A DNA stretch of 21,593 nt from a virus, in IMG/VR virus record IMGVR_UViG_3300028361_000140, positions 1-21,593 of that record. One strand, written 5' to 3'. The notes under the pieces were generated by a model. That model was not told the DNA's origin and did no database searches. It saw only the letters and a list, made by a program, of their open reading frames with translations. This document shows, piece after piece, positions 1 through 6,186 of the stretch. The stretch's first letter is position 1. The number at the start of each line of letters is the position of its first letter. Both the position numbers and the translations under genes were made by a program.

Positions 1-66
1 CTATGGCAGAAAGAAGCGGGCGCGGGTCGGCAAGTGTTGCCGCAAATCGGAGGGCTTGACGAATGA
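1..66 (+). CDS. 3' end of an upstream phage (probably tail) gene
   Basis: Frame 1 is open from the window edge and reads 21 residues ending in GGLDE before a TGA at 64-66. That stop overlaps the ATG of the next gene as ATGA, the same coupling seen throughout the window, which supports a real coding end. Too little is visible to assign a function. Its place directly before a tail-fibre-like gene suggests a tail or baseplate protein (inference). Confidence 0.6.
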   Translation, partial: LWQKEAGAGRQVLPQIGGLDE

Positions 67-1388
67 ATCTTGGCTTGGGTATTGGCCCTACATTTATCGG
101 CCCGGCTTTTTTATGGTCACCTTCAAGGCTGCGCGTCGGCACACGCGTCGTGCGCGATCTGACTTTGCGCCCGAACCGCATGTATTCCGACGTGGCGGGC
201 ACGACGCCTATTGCTGGACCGGGTGCTGAGGTTGCGGCGATCCGGGACAGCCGGGGCGTGCTGGTGGCCACGCAGACGGACTTTGCGGCGCAGCCTATCT
301 TTGCGCGCGAGCCTGCGGGCGGGGTGCGGAATAGGGCGAATGGATCGGCGGCGGTAGGAATCGCAACTTATTGGCCAGCGTCGGCAGTGCAGAGCGGCGT
401 GACTATGACCAAAATTGCGAGCGGCATTGATGCTCAGGGACGGGCGTTTGTTGATCTGCAGTATCAAGGCACGCCGAGCGCAGCGTCGCACAACCTTGCT
501 TATGCGGGCTTTTCGCATGGAATGATTCCAGCAGGCGTCGGCACAGTCGCCACGAGTTCGTTTCAATTTGAGCGTATAGCTGGGACAGCAACGGGCGTCA
601 CTGGATGCCGCGCTACGATCGTAGAGCGCAGCGCAGTGGACGCATTTCTCTTGTTTGCAGCGGGCTCCTTGAGCCTTGGCGCAACGGAAACCACCGTAAG
701 CTTTACAAAAACAGCAGTCGAAGCGACCGTGGCGAAGCTGGAAACAAGCATCCAGATGCTTTTCGTAATCGGCACGCCGGTCGATGTGACATTTCGAGTT
801 ACTGCGCTGCAATTCGAGACCGGAAGCACTCGGACAGCGTGGCAGCGCAACTTGTCAGCTTTCGATGTGACGGAGGCGGGGCAGCGCGACCTGTATGCTC
901 TTTGGCGTGATGGCTTCGATGATTTCATGCCGCTGGAAACGCCATTTGCCCCTACGGGCGACTTTACTATGGCAGCAGCGTTTGACCATCGAGCAGGCGC
1001 AGATAGCCTTGGAATTTTTGGTGGCCCCAATACGCGGTTCGGACAGGCGTCGTCTAATCAGCCCCGAATTGATGCAAATTTGTCCGCCAATCGCACTCAA
1101 TTCACCGAGCAATCAAACGGTAGGGGCGTCCTTGTAGTGCGGTCTGTCGGGTCAGGGGCAGCACAGGGCTGGCGCAATGGCGTTGCTTTGACGCCAACCC
1201 TGACCGGATTAATGCGCCCCCTTGCTGCGCCGGGGTTTACCGATCTTTTCAGAAGCACGGCGACTATCTCGTCGGCGGGCCGGTTTTACGGTGGCCTGCT
1301 GCTCGACGAGGGCGACACGCCTCTGACCGAAGCTGAGCGGCTTTTGATGCAGAATTACCTTGCATACAACGGGGGGATCACACTGTGA
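63..1388 (+). CDS. Putative tail fibre / receptor-binding type structural protein
   Basis: A 441-residue protein rich in Gly, Ala, Thr and Ser, low in Lys and Cys, with alternating beta-strand-like segments, as in phage tail fibre or appendage proteins. The N-terminal part carries GIGPTFIGPAF. The middle (about 85-270) looks like a beta-sandwich carbohydrate-binding region. The C-terminal part (about 295-441) starts near GDFTMAAAFDH and ends PLTEAERLLMQNYLAYNGG, which resembles the end of LamG/concanavalin-like modules in phage tail proteins. It is translationally coupled to both neighbours (ATGA at 63-66, GTGA at 1385-1388) and is the last large gene before the lysis cassette. The structural role is inferred from composition and position; no single diagnostic motif was found. 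Confidence 0.6.
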   Translation: MNLGLGIGPTFIGPAFLWSPSRLRVGTRVVRDLTLRPNRMYSDVAGTTPIAGPGAEVAAIRDSRGVLVATQTDFAAQPIFAREPAGGVRNRANGSAAVGIATYWPASAVQSGVTMTKIASGIDAQGRAFVDLQYQGTPSAASHNLAYAGFSHGMIPAGVGTVATSSFQFERIAGTATGVTGCRATIVERSAVDAFLLFAAGSLSLGATETTVSFTKTAVEATVAKLETSIQMLFVIGTPVDVTFRVTALQFETGSTRTAWQRNLSAFDVTEAGQRDLYALWRDGFDDFMPLETPFAPTGDFTMAAAFDHRAGADSLGIFGGPNTRFGQASSNQPRIDANLSANRTQFTEQSNGRGVLVVRSVGSGAAQGWRNGVALTPTLTGLMRPLAAPGFTDLFRSTATISSAGRFYGGLLLDEGDTPLTEAERLLMQNYLAYNGGITL

Positions 1389-1783
1389 GCCGCATTATCA
1401 TGATCTGCCCAGCTGCGCATGTGGGCGATGCAACGGCGCGTGTGATGGCGCTGGGGGCCAGCGCGGCTGAGTGGCAGGACACCTTCGCGACCGTGGGATG
1501 GCAGGCCAGTGACGGAGCGCTCTATTCGGTCGCGTCGTGGGATGCTGACGACGAATTTCTGGCCGCGGTGCAGAGCACGCCGGTGCGGCCCGATTGGGAC
1601 GTGGACACTGCCGTCAACATTGCCGCTGCAATCCGCGCGCAGGCGCGGGTGGTGGTGTATGATCCCGCATCCGGCGATCCAGTGCCGCAAGCCAGCTCAT
1701 CCACAATCCTGATCTTGCCGGGCGATCCCGAGGCAATGGCTGCGGCGGCGGGGCTGGTGCGCGTTGTGGAGGGTGACACCTGA
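1385..1783 (+). CDS. Hypothetical protein downstream of the tail fibre gene
   Basis: A 132-residue protein starting at a GTG that overlaps the previous stop (GTGA). It is acidic, Ala-rich and soluble-looking, with no signal peptide or membrane segment. The stop overlaps the next ATG (TGATG at 1781-1785). I do not recognise the family. Position between the fibre gene and the lysis genes suggests a tail-fibre chaperone or accessory protein, but nothing in the sequence proves this. Confidence 0.7.
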   Translation: MSRIIMICPAAHVGDATARVMALGASAAEWQDTFATVGWQASDGALYSVASWDADDEFLAAVQSTPVRPDWDVDTAVNIAAAIRAQARVVVYDPASGDPVPQASSSTILILPGDPEAMAAAAGLVRVVEGDT

Positions 1784-2145
1784 TGGCTGAGTCAGTCGCA
1801 AGCCAAGTCGCCGCCCTAGCCGCTGTAATGACGCGGGTTGAGCGGATGATAGATGCTGACCGCACCGAACGCAAAGCCGAGAGCGAAGCGACAAACAAGG
1901 CGCTTGCCGATGATCGGGCGAAGGCCGAATTGGCGCGGTCGGCTGTGTCGGCTGAATTGAATGACATTCGGCACGGGCATGAAAACATGACGCGGCGGCT
2001 GGATAAGATCGAGCCGGTGACTGATCTAGTCACGTCCCTTTGGAGCAAGATCATCGGCGGCATTACAGCGCTGGGGGTTGTCGGGGCGGTGGTCTGGGCT
2101 GGGGTCGCGTTTTTCAGAGATATAATCTTGGAGTGGTTCCGATGA
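1783..2145 (+). CDS. Coiled-coil protein with one C-terminal membrane segment; holin-like candidate
   Basis: A 120-residue protein. Residues about 25-85 are charged and heptad-like, rich in Ala, Glu, Arg and Lys. A single hydrophobic segment follows at about 90-112 (IIGGITALGVVGAVVWAGVAF), then a short tail FRDIILEWFR. It sits directly before the endolysin and overlaps it by ATGA at 2142-2145. Small membrane proteins in this position in alphaproteobacterial phages are often lysis accessories or holins. The long N-terminal coil is unusual for a classical holin, so an anchoring or signalling role in lysis is equally possible. Confidence 0.65.
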   Translation: MAESVASQVAALAAVMTRVERMIDADRTERKAESEATNKALADDRAKAELARSAVSAELNDIRHGHENMTRRLDKIEPVTDLVTSLWSKIIGGITALGVVGAVVWAGVAFFRDIILEWFR

Positions 2146-2666
2146 AACCGCAAAGCAATATCACACACATCGTCATGCACTATTCCGCGACCTATGGCGA
2201 TCAGGACATTGGCGCGTCTGATATCGACAAGTGGCACCGCGACCGAGGTTTTGCGCAGATCGGCTATCACTGGGTTATCAGGCGCAACGGCACGGTCGAG
2301 GCGGGCAGGTCCGAGGGCACGGTGGGCGCGCATGTCCGAGGGCACAATACAGGCACCATCGGGATTTGCGTAGTTGGCGGGCTTGACCGCGCGACCGGGC
2401 CAAACCGCGGCGTTGACAATCGCACGCCGTTGCAGATTGCGGCGCAGATCAAGCTGACGCGGGAGGTGCTTTCACGTCACCCTGGCGCGCGCGTGGTAGG
2501 ACATCTTGACTTGGCGGCGACACAGTGCCCGGCGTATGATGCGGCGGCGTGGTGGGCGTCTGTGAGCGCGCCCGTTGTGGTGCAGGAGTCGGCACAAAGT
2601 GAGCGACAAAACGGACTGACGGATTTGTTGGCGTTTATCGTGGCATGGTTTAAGGGGCGCGGCTGA
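2142..2666 (+). CDS. N-acetylmuramoyl-L-alanine amidase (endolysin), T7 lysozyme / PGRP fold
   Basis: Cuts the bond between N-acetylmuramic acid and L-alanine in peptidoglycan. The 174-residue protein shows an Amidase_2 pattern: HYSAT with zinc ligand H13, GYHWVIRRNG with Y42, GAHVRGHNTGTIGIC (63-76), then GHLDLAATQCP with ligands H121 and C129. The residue two before the cysteine is Thr127, where T7 lysozyme and AmpD-like enzymes usually have Lys; catalytically active peptidoglycan recognition proteins also use Thr here, so activity is expected. No signal peptide is seen, so export would need a holin. A weakly hydrophobic tail (LLAFIVAWFKGRG) closes the protein. The start at 2142 overlaps the previous stop and fits the fold better than upstream in-frame starts. 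Confidence 0.93.
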   Translation: MKPQSNITHIVMHYSATYGDQDIGASDIDKWHRDRGFAQIGYHWVIRRNGTVEAGRSEGTVGAHVRGHNTGTIGICVVGGLDRATGPNRGVDNRTPLQIAAQIKLTREVLSRHPGARVVGHLDLAATQCPAYDAAAWWASVSAPVVVQESAQSERQNGLTDLLAFIVAWFKGRG

Positions 2667-2845
2667 TGAATTTAGGACCGGTTGCGCGCATCATCTTTCG
2701 GTACGGCATCGGCTATCTGGCGGGGTCACAGGCTGGCGAGGCGCTGGCGATGGACCCTGACGCCGTGCTGATGTTGTCACTTGCTCTGGGCGCGGCTGTA
2801 GAGGTCGTGTACGGGCTTGCCAAGCGGCGCGGGTGGGCGACATGA
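2666..2845 (+). CDS. Small membrane protein, putative holin
   Basis: A 59-residue ORF, coupled to the endolysin (TGATG-type overlap at 2664-2668) and to the next gene (ATGA at 2842-2845). Residues about 7-24 and 31-53 form two hydrophobic helices separated by a polar turn (EALAMDPD), and the tail is basic (LAKRRGWAT). This two-helix layout with a basic C-terminus fits a small class II-like holin, and its place between endolysin and spanins is the classical one. The holin function is inference from topology and context. Confidence 0.7.
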   Translation: MNLGPVARIIFRYGIGYLAGSQAGEALAMDPDAVLMLSLALGAAVEVVYGLAKRRGWAT

Positions 2846-3090
2846 GCGACCTTCTAGGCATCATCCTAGGCCCGCTGGGGGCGATCGTCGGGGCTGTTGG
2901 GCTTGCGGTCATAGCGTGGATCACAGGCCGCCAGCAGGGCGAGCGCACGGCGCATGACAAACAGGTGAGGCGGGATTATGAAAATGCTGACAAGATACGC
3001 ACCGCAGCCGACCGGGCGCGGGCTGCTGATGACGCTGGGGCTGTTGATGATGTTGAGCGGTTGCGCCGATCTGACAGGCTCCGCGACTAG
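2842..3090 (+). CDS. Inner-membrane spanin-like protein (Rz-type i-spanin)
   Basis: An 82-residue protein starting at the ATG that overlaps the previous stop. Residues about 4-27 form one N-terminal membrane segment (LLGIILGPLGAIVGAVGLAVIAW). The rest is a charged helical periplasmic part (RQQGERTAHDKQVRRDYENA and onward) ending DDVERLRRSDRLRD. An N-terminal anchor, a periplasmic coil and an out-of-frame lipoprotein gene starting inside it are the hallmarks of Rz/Rz1 pairs. An upstream GTG at 2833 is possible, but the coupled ATG is preferred. It would disrupt the outer membrane at the end of lysis together with the embedded lipoprotein. Confidence 0.8.
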   Translation: MSDLLGIILGPLGAIVGAVGLAVIAWITGRQQGERTAHDKQVRRDYENADKIRTAADRARAADDAGAVDDVERLRRSDRLRD

Positions 3091-3208
3091 CGCAACGATC
3101 TGCCGGGAACTGGCGCGCGATCTGCCAACCTATTCCAGATCCGACACGCCGGAAACGCTGGCATCCGGCGCGCGGTTCGTGGCTGTGTTTGAGGCGGTTT
3201 GCGAGTGA
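2978..3208 (+). CDS. Outer-membrane lipoprotein spanin (Rz1-type o-spanin), embedded start
   Basis: A 76-residue ORF that starts inside the i-spanin gene in a different frame and runs past its stop; the overlap is 113 bases. The N-terminus is a lipoprotein signal: basic n-region with R6 and R14, hydrophobic LLMTLGLLMML, and lipobox LSGC with C29 as the acylated residue. The mature part is about 48 residues (ICRELARDLPTYSRSDTPET onward) with a final Cys. Its 3' end overlaps a minus-strand gene (3130-3375). Overlap, lipobox and size match an o-spanin. Confidence 0.8.
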   Translation: MKMLTRYAPQPTGRGLLMTLGLLMMLSGCADLTGSATSATICRELARDLPTYSRSDTPETLASGARFVAVFEAVCE

Positions 3209-3375
3209 GCCACCTCATCCTTGATCCGGTCCACATCAGCCTGGCACGCATTGGCAATGCGCCGCGCCTCTAGCGCCACGGCTTTCGGCACCCATAGGCC
3301 GCGATCAATCATCTGATACCCGGCGCGGTGCAGCGCGGTTTGCACCGGGTACGGGTTGCGCGGTTCGCCTTTCAC
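3130..3375 (-). CDS. Small hypothetical protein, last gene of the accessory operon
   Basis: The frame is open to 3435. The start chosen is GTG at 3375, which overlaps the stop of the preceding gene as GTGA, the coupling used across this operon; it gives about 81 residues starting MKGEPRNPYPVQTALHRAGY. A GTG at 3435 would add a hydrophobic lipoprotein-like N-terminus (LFAAAFAGC), which is the main alternative. The middle is helical (ALEARRIANACQADVDRIKD). Its last 79 bases overlap the o-spanin gene on the other strand. No family is recognised. Confidence 0.55.
   Translation of the reverse strand: MKGEPRNPYPVQTALHRAGYQMIDRGLWVPKAVALEARRIANACQADVDRIKDEVAHSQTASNTATNRAPDASVSGVSDLE
3147..3170. other. 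Stem-loop in the convergent overlap of the lysis and accessory operons
   Basis: CGCCGGA at 3147-3153 pairs perfectly with TCCGGCG at 3164-3170 across a 10-base loop. It lies where the plus-strand spanin and the minus-strand 3130-3375 gene overlap tail to tail. No T-run follows on either strand, so it is not a standard intrinsic terminator. It could still act as a weak bidirectional terminator or RNA stabiliser. Confidence 0.35.
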
Positions 3376-3698
3376 ATCAAGAGCCCCCATACAGCCAGCA
3401 AAAGCAGCGGCAAACAGGCAATGACGTAACTCCACTTTGTGCGCAGGCTGTCTTTGCTTTTCGGCTCTGGGTACTTAGCAATCTGGACTACCTCCGCAGC
3501 GGTAGACGGCTCAATAATTGCACTGACTGCGCGCGCAGTGTCGGGGTCAAGTTTTTCTGTCGAGGATCTGCTCCATTCCCCATCAGCACCGGCGCGATAT
3601 ATGCTGCAGTCTCCACCATCGTAAACAAATACCATATACATTCGGAATGATTTTTTCGCGGTTTTCCGCCGATTGAACTGTATTACGTTTTCGCTCAC
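3372..3698 (-). CDS. Tail-anchored small membrane protein of unknown function
   Basis: About 108 residues if started at GTG 3698, which overlaps the TGA of a tiny upstream ORF as GTGA; an in-frame ATG at 3725 is the alternative. The soluble part reads SENVIQFNRRKTAKKSF followed by a strand-rich stretch with FVYDGGDCSIYR. The last 20 residues are a hydrophobic anchor (WSYVIACLPLLLLAVWGLLM) running to the stop, so the N-terminal domain probably faces the cytoplasm. No known family recognised. A cytoplasmic domain anchored by its tail fits a sensor or exclusion protein, but this is speculation. Confidence 0.65.
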   Translation of the reverse strand: MSENVIQFNRRKTAKKSFRMYMVFVYDGGDCSIYRAGADGEWSRSSTEKLDPDTARAVSAIIEPSTAAEVVQIAKYPEPKSKDSLRTKWSYVIACLPLLLLAVWGLLM

Positions 3699-3748
3699 CA
3701 CGCCCACCACCACACGGCGACCCATACCCGTTCCGGTGCGTCATTCAT
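3695..3748 (-). CDS. Very short ORF MNDAPERVWVAVWWWAW, probably a remnant or coupling ORF
   Basis: Seventeen codons that begin at an ATG eight bases inside the end of the upstream 27-codon ORF and end in a TGA overlapping the next GTG (GTGA). The opening DAPERVW resembles the first residues of small phage proteins that begin DAPERIW, but the frame stops after a Trp-rich run. It may be a truncated gene kept as a translational relay between neighbours. Confidence 0.35.
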   Translation of the reverse strand: MNDAPERVWVAVWWWAW

Positions 3749-3824
3749 CGGTCTGGCCTTTCATGGCGGCGATCTGCTGTTGCCTATGGCGATTTGAGCG
3801 GGTCGGGGTGCGGGCGGCGTCCAT
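3741..3824 (-). CDS. Tiny ORF (27 residues) between membrane protein genes
   Basis: It starts one base after the TGA of the 3826-4014 gene and overlaps the next tiny ORF by eight bases, so it fills an otherwise empty gap in a coupled chain. The peptide is polar and Arg/Gln-rich, ending AAMKGQTDE. There is no good Shine-Dalgarno sequence and no family is recognised. It may be translated only by re-initiation. Confidence 0.3.
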   Translation of the reverse strand: MDAARTPTRSNRHRQQQIAAMKGQTDE

Positions 3825-3825
3825 T

Positions 3826-4014
3826 TCAAATATTCCAGAAAACGGCTGCGACACCCATCCAGAGAAAGAACCCGCCGAAAGCCACCCGCAGCCCTACCGA
3901 TTGCGCGGACACGAAAGCGTAAAGGACCGCGAATCCCAGGATGGCAATCAGAGTCAAAGGCAGCATCGCAGCAAGCGCGGCCACGCGGTATAAAGTGTGT
4001 TCGGCGTCAGTCAT
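3826..4014 (-). CDS. Small membrane protein, two predicted membrane segments
   Basis: A 62-residue protein starting MTDAEHTLYRV, with hydrophobic segments at about 11-33 (ALAAMLPLTLIAILGFAVLY) and 41-61 (LRVAFGGFFLWMGVAAVFW). Its start lies within the end of the upstream gene (4007-4207), an eight-base overlap. It is one of several small membrane proteins in this operon. Function unknown; small multi-pass proteins in accessory phage operons often act in superinfection exclusion or as extra holins/antiholins. Confidence 0.7.
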   Translation of the reverse strand: MTDAEHTLYRVAALAAMLPLTLIAILGFAVLYAFVSAQSVGLRVAFGGFFLWMGVAAVFWNI

Positions 4015-4207
4015 TTTGCGACTCCCCCTGCAAATGCCGCGACGACTGCGGCGGCGTTGTGCGCATTGGCTGCGGCGCAGCCATCACCTGCAGCGCGGCA
4101 ATGATGGCGTCGGCCAATTCCAGATCAGCAGGTCGCGGTTCGTGCCAATTATCGCAAGCGCGGTTTGATACGATCACGGCGGCGATCTTGTCCCTCAGGT
4201 CAGTCAT
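4007..4207 (-). CDS. Small soluble hypothetical protein
   Basis: Start chosen at ATG 4207, which overlaps the previous stop as ATGA and has GGAGGGG about 5 bases upstream; a further in-frame ATG at 4222 would skip this signal. It gives 66 residues beginning MTDLRDKIAAVIVSNRACDN. The central LELADAIIAALQVM looks like an amphipathic helix and the tail is polar and Pro-rich. No family assigned. The sequence pattern of a short phage accessory protein is clear, but no function is visible. Confidence 0.65.
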   Translation of the reverse strand: MTDLRDKIAAVIVSNRACDNWHEPRPADLELADAIIAALQVMAAPQPMRTTPPQSSRHLQGESQND

Positions 4208-4437
4208 TTCGTGCCCCTCCATGCGTCAACGGCGGGCTGGAAAAACACATGCCATGCGCCGAGCAAGCCGAAAGCTGCGGACAAAGTGCCAAAAGTTTCG
4301 CGCGCCGCGTCGGCATCGGTGTCTTCAATCATCATGTTCAGTAGCAGCATGGTGACCGCAAAGCCTGCCCAGAAAGCGACATTCACCAGAAAAGCCAGCA
4401 GCGCCCGACCGGCGCGGTTGAGTGTTGGATCAGTCAT
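4204..4437 (-). CDS. Small two-helix membrane protein
   Basis: A 77-residue protein, MTDPTLNRAGRALLAFLVNV onward. Hydrophobic segments lie at about 12-36 (LLAFLVNVAFWAGFAVTMLLLNMM) and 50-68 (TLSAAFGLLGAWHVFFQP), joined by an acidic linker (IEDTDADAARE). It is coupled by ATGA overlaps to the lipoprotein gene upstream (4434-4437) and to the next gene (4204-4207). The direct coupling to the ClpP-like lipoprotein gene suggests joint function at the envelope (inference). No family recognised. Confidence 0.7.
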   Translation of the reverse strand: MTDPTLNRAGRALLAFLVNVAFWAGFAVTMLLLNMMIEDTDADAARETFGTLSAAFGLLGAWHVFFQPAVDAWRGTK

Positions 4438-5003
4438 TTGCAGCCCCTATCCAATTCATTTTTAGAAAGCCAAAGAAGCTGATTGGCGCTGTCATACCAC
4501 GGGCCAGCCAAGTAAGAATCCAAGCACCCCGGCGAGTCGTATCCCTCGGGCCCGAACATCCAAGTAATCGCGGCGGCAGTGTTATGGCTGTGGACGGCAG
4601 AAAGATGCACCCCAAAAACCTTGGCGTCAGGATCGGCCACGCGGAAATTGTTCGACTGCCGGGCAAGCATCACGCCCGCGCTGATGGCGGTCCCGCCCGG
4701 CACCAATTCGACACAAAGCCCGCGCATGTTGATCTGCTGCGCGATTGCAGCGACATCTTGAGCATACCCCCACCCGCCATCAAACTGCACGCAGGCGGGC
4801 CAAATCGTGTTTTTGACCTGCTCCATCAAGGTATTCAGGCCGCGCGCCGTGGCCCGCGTCGGTATGTCGGTGGGGCGGTCGGACGGGCTGCGGCTGGGCT
4901 TTGCCAACGCGGGTTGGTCAACCCCCCGGCTTGGGGCGTCCGGGGCCGTGGCGCAGGCGCTGAGGGCTAGAGCGGCGGCAAGGGCTGTCAGGGTGCGGGT
5001 CAT
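4434..5003 (-). CDS. Lipoprotein with a ClpP/crotonase-like serine-histidine pattern
   Basis: A 189-residue protein. Residues 1-17 are a lipoprotein signal (MTRTLTALAAALALSAC, lipobox LSAC, C17), then a Pro/Ser-rich linker to about residue 55. The core has VAAIAQQINMRGLCVELVPG, then GGTAISAGVMLARQ with Ser108, then FRVADPDAKVFGVHLS with His133. This order (Gly-rich turn, Ser in SAG followed by a helix, then a short strand ending in a conserved His) resembles ClpP-fold periplasmic proteins of the COG3904 type, where Ser is the nucleophile and this His a candidate base. The fold and activity are inferred by eye from this pattern. It overlaps both neighbours by four bases. A phage-encoded envelope serine hydrolase would suit superinfection exclusion or envelope-stress control. 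Confidence 0.6.
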   Translation of the reverse strand: MTRTLTALAAALALSACATAPDAPSRGVDQPALAKPSRSPSDRPTDIPTRATARGLNTLMEQVKNTIWPACVQFDGGWGYAQDVAAIAQQINMRGLCVELVPGGTAISAGVMLARQSNNFRVADPDAKVFGVHLSAVHSHNTAAAITWMFGPEGYDSPGCLDSYLAGPWYDSANQLLWLSKNELDRGCK

Positions 5004-5377
5004 GGCCTGGCGTCCTTTAAGTCTTGGCCGATCATCGCGGCTAGGCGCACCGCGTCCTCCGCCCGGGCGCGATTCAAAAGGGTGGCGACTTCAGCGCACA
5101 TCTTTTCAGCGTCCCTTTCTGATTTGGCGGCGGCAACCTCTTGCTCTATTTCCGCCGTAAATCGCTGCAACCGCGCAGCACGGCCATGAGCCTTGAGCGT
5201 GCCAACCTCCTTGCCGTTCGACGACAAGAAGCGTCGGCCAGCGAGTGCAATGATTTGCGTTTTTGTCACTCTCTCAACTGGACCTCGTGTAAAGGCGCTG
5301 ATGCGGCTGGAACCGCTGCGGTGCACAAGGCAAACTATGTCGCCAACGGCAAGGGTGGTCAGGGTGCGGCGGGTCAT
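5000..5377 (-). CDS. Hypothetical protein with beta-barrel-like N-terminus and helical C-terminus
   Basis: A 125-residue protein. The N-terminal ~65 residues alternate strand-like segments (TLAVGDIVCLVHRSGSSR, VERVTKTQIIALAGRRFLSS), suggesting a small SH3/KOW-like barrel. The rest (about 70-125) is a charged Ala/Glu/Arg helix. It is coupled by ATGA to the upstream 41-residue gene and to the lipoprotein gene. Proteins with a VGD...V...R...V.RVTKT core occur as unnamed genes in many phages. Nucleic-acid binding is a possible role, not shown. Confidence 0.65.
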   Translation of the reverse strand: MTRRTLTTLAVGDIVCLVHRSGSSRISAFTRGPVERVTKTQIIALAGRRFLSSNGKEVGTLKAHGRAARLQRFTAEIEQEVAAAKSERDAEKMCAEVATLLNRARAEDAVRLAAMIGQDLKDARP

Positions 5378-5499
5378 GGTCTAGGCTCCTGCAATGTCGC
5401 GCGGGAGTTTAGCGCCAGCGCGGTTGATGCGATAGCCGCTGCCACGGGGTCGGGGCCATTTGCTGCGGCGCGGGCGGTGGCGATGTCTGCGGGGGTCAT
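5374..5499 (-). CDS. 41-residue hypothetical protein
   Basis: It starts at ATG 5499, which overlaps the TGA of the gene upstream as ATGA, and ends overlapping the next ATG. The peptide begins MTPADIATARAAANGPDPVA and is Ala-rich and helical. The same frame is open further upstream, but the extra residues are Arg/His-rich and antisense-like, and the coupled start is far better supported. No function can be given. Confidence 0.55.
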   Translation of the reverse strand: MTPADIATARAAANGPDPVAAAIASTALALNSRATLQEPRP

Positions 5500-5690
5500 C
5501 TCACATACTCCATCGCGTCTAGTTTGAATTGCTGATAGGCTTTCGGCCCAACGTGCGCCGCCATCACTCCAAGCGCAAAGGCGGCGGCAAGCATGGCGTA
5601 TCGGCGCAGTCCCCATGTGCGCGGCGGCGGCTTGCGGACAATGCCGCGCGCTAGGGTGTCGTCGGTCTGGTGCATGTCGGGGCGGATCAT
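5496..5690 (-). CDS. Small single-pass membrane protein
   Basis: A 64-residue protein. The N-terminal ~28 residues are basic (ARGIVRKPPPRTWGLRR), followed by one membrane segment at about 30-48 (YAMLAAAFALGVMAAHVGP) and a short tail AYQQFKLDAMEYVR. By the positive-inside rule the N-terminus should be cytoplasmic. Coupled by ATGA to both neighbours. No known family. Confidence 0.65.
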   Translation of the reverse strand: MIRPDMHQTDDTLARGIVRKPPPRTWGLRRYAMLAAAFALGVMAAHVGPKAYQQFKLDAMEYVR

Positions 5691-5923
5691 TGGTCATTCT
5701 CCCATGCGGCATCTCGCCGCCGTTCGTATTCGTAGTCACCATCTGGCTCGTCCTGGGCGGCTTTGATCACACCATCACCAGAGCAGCGCCCGCATCTGGT
5801 CACGGTGTTTTCCCGCTCCAAGCAGCCATCGCCGTCGCAGGCGGGGCATGTCCCTTTCTTAGGGTCGTCATCTTCGTCAGGGCCGCTCAGTCGCCATGCG
5901 TCGTAGTCTCGGGGCAGGATCAT
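5687..5923 (-). CDS. Small protein with two CxxCxGxG zinc motifs (DnaJ-type)
   Basis: A 78-residue protein. CPACDGDG (C26, C29) and CGRCSGDG (C44, C47) are two CxxCxGxG motifs of the DnaJ central zinc-finger type, spaced so they can form a single zinc site. The flanks are acidic (SGPDEDDDPKKG; EPDGDYEYERRRDAAWENDQ). There is no J domain, so this is a stand-alone finger. Such fingers bind unfolded protein or nucleic acid and are common in small phage proteins; the partner here is unknown. Coupled to both neighbours by four-base overlaps. Confidence 0.75.
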   Translation of the reverse strand: MILPRDYDAWRLSGPDEDDDPKKGTCPACDGDGCLERENTVTRCGRCSGDGVIKAAQDEPDGDYEYERRRDAAWENDQ

Positions 5924-6186
5924 CGGACCGCACTCCCCGTGTAATCCGCCCAGATTTGGCGGCGTAGATCGTCAACCGGATCAACCAGAGCAATCCCGGC
6001 TGGCAGATCATTGCCCCGGCTGGCAGTCTCGCGCAGGTGCGCGGGTATCTGGTTGACGTGTATCATGTCTCCATTTTCAATCATGGCAATGACGCGCCCG
6101 ATCTGGTGATGCGTCGGGCTGAATGCGCTGCGGTATCGGATAGCCTCGATCAAGCGTTCGTCGTCAGTCGGTGCGAGTGTCATCAT
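5920..6186 (-). CDS. Hypothetical protein, 88 residues
   Basis: Starts MMTLAPTDDERLIEAIRYRS at an ATG overlapping the previous TGA (ATGA at 6183-6186). No membrane segment or cysteine cluster. Helical N-terminus with AIRYRSAFSPTHHQIGRVIA, then a mixed region and a basic-aromatic end DDLRRQIWADYTGSAVR. Not recognised. It is a normal member of the coupled accessory operon by spacing and codon use. Confidence 0.65.
   Translation of the reverse strand: MMTLAPTDDERLIEAIRYRSAFSPTHHQIGRVIAMIENGDMIHVNQIPAHLRETASRGNDLPAGIALVDPVDDLRRQIWADYTGSAVR

Noticed and set aside
123-812. Long minus-strand ORF opposite the tail fibre gene
   Set aside because: Arg/Cys/His-rich antisense composition, no ribosome site, and fully covered by a better plus-strand gene.
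3673-3993. Plus-strand 106-residue ORF in the accessory region
   Set aside because: Opposite to the coupled minus-strand genes; His/Arg/Pro-rich low-quality sequence.
5500-5742. Upstream extension of the 41-residue gene at 5374-5499
   Set aside because: The extension is antisense-like and overlaps the membrane protein gene 5496-5690; the ATGA-coupled start at 5499 is better.
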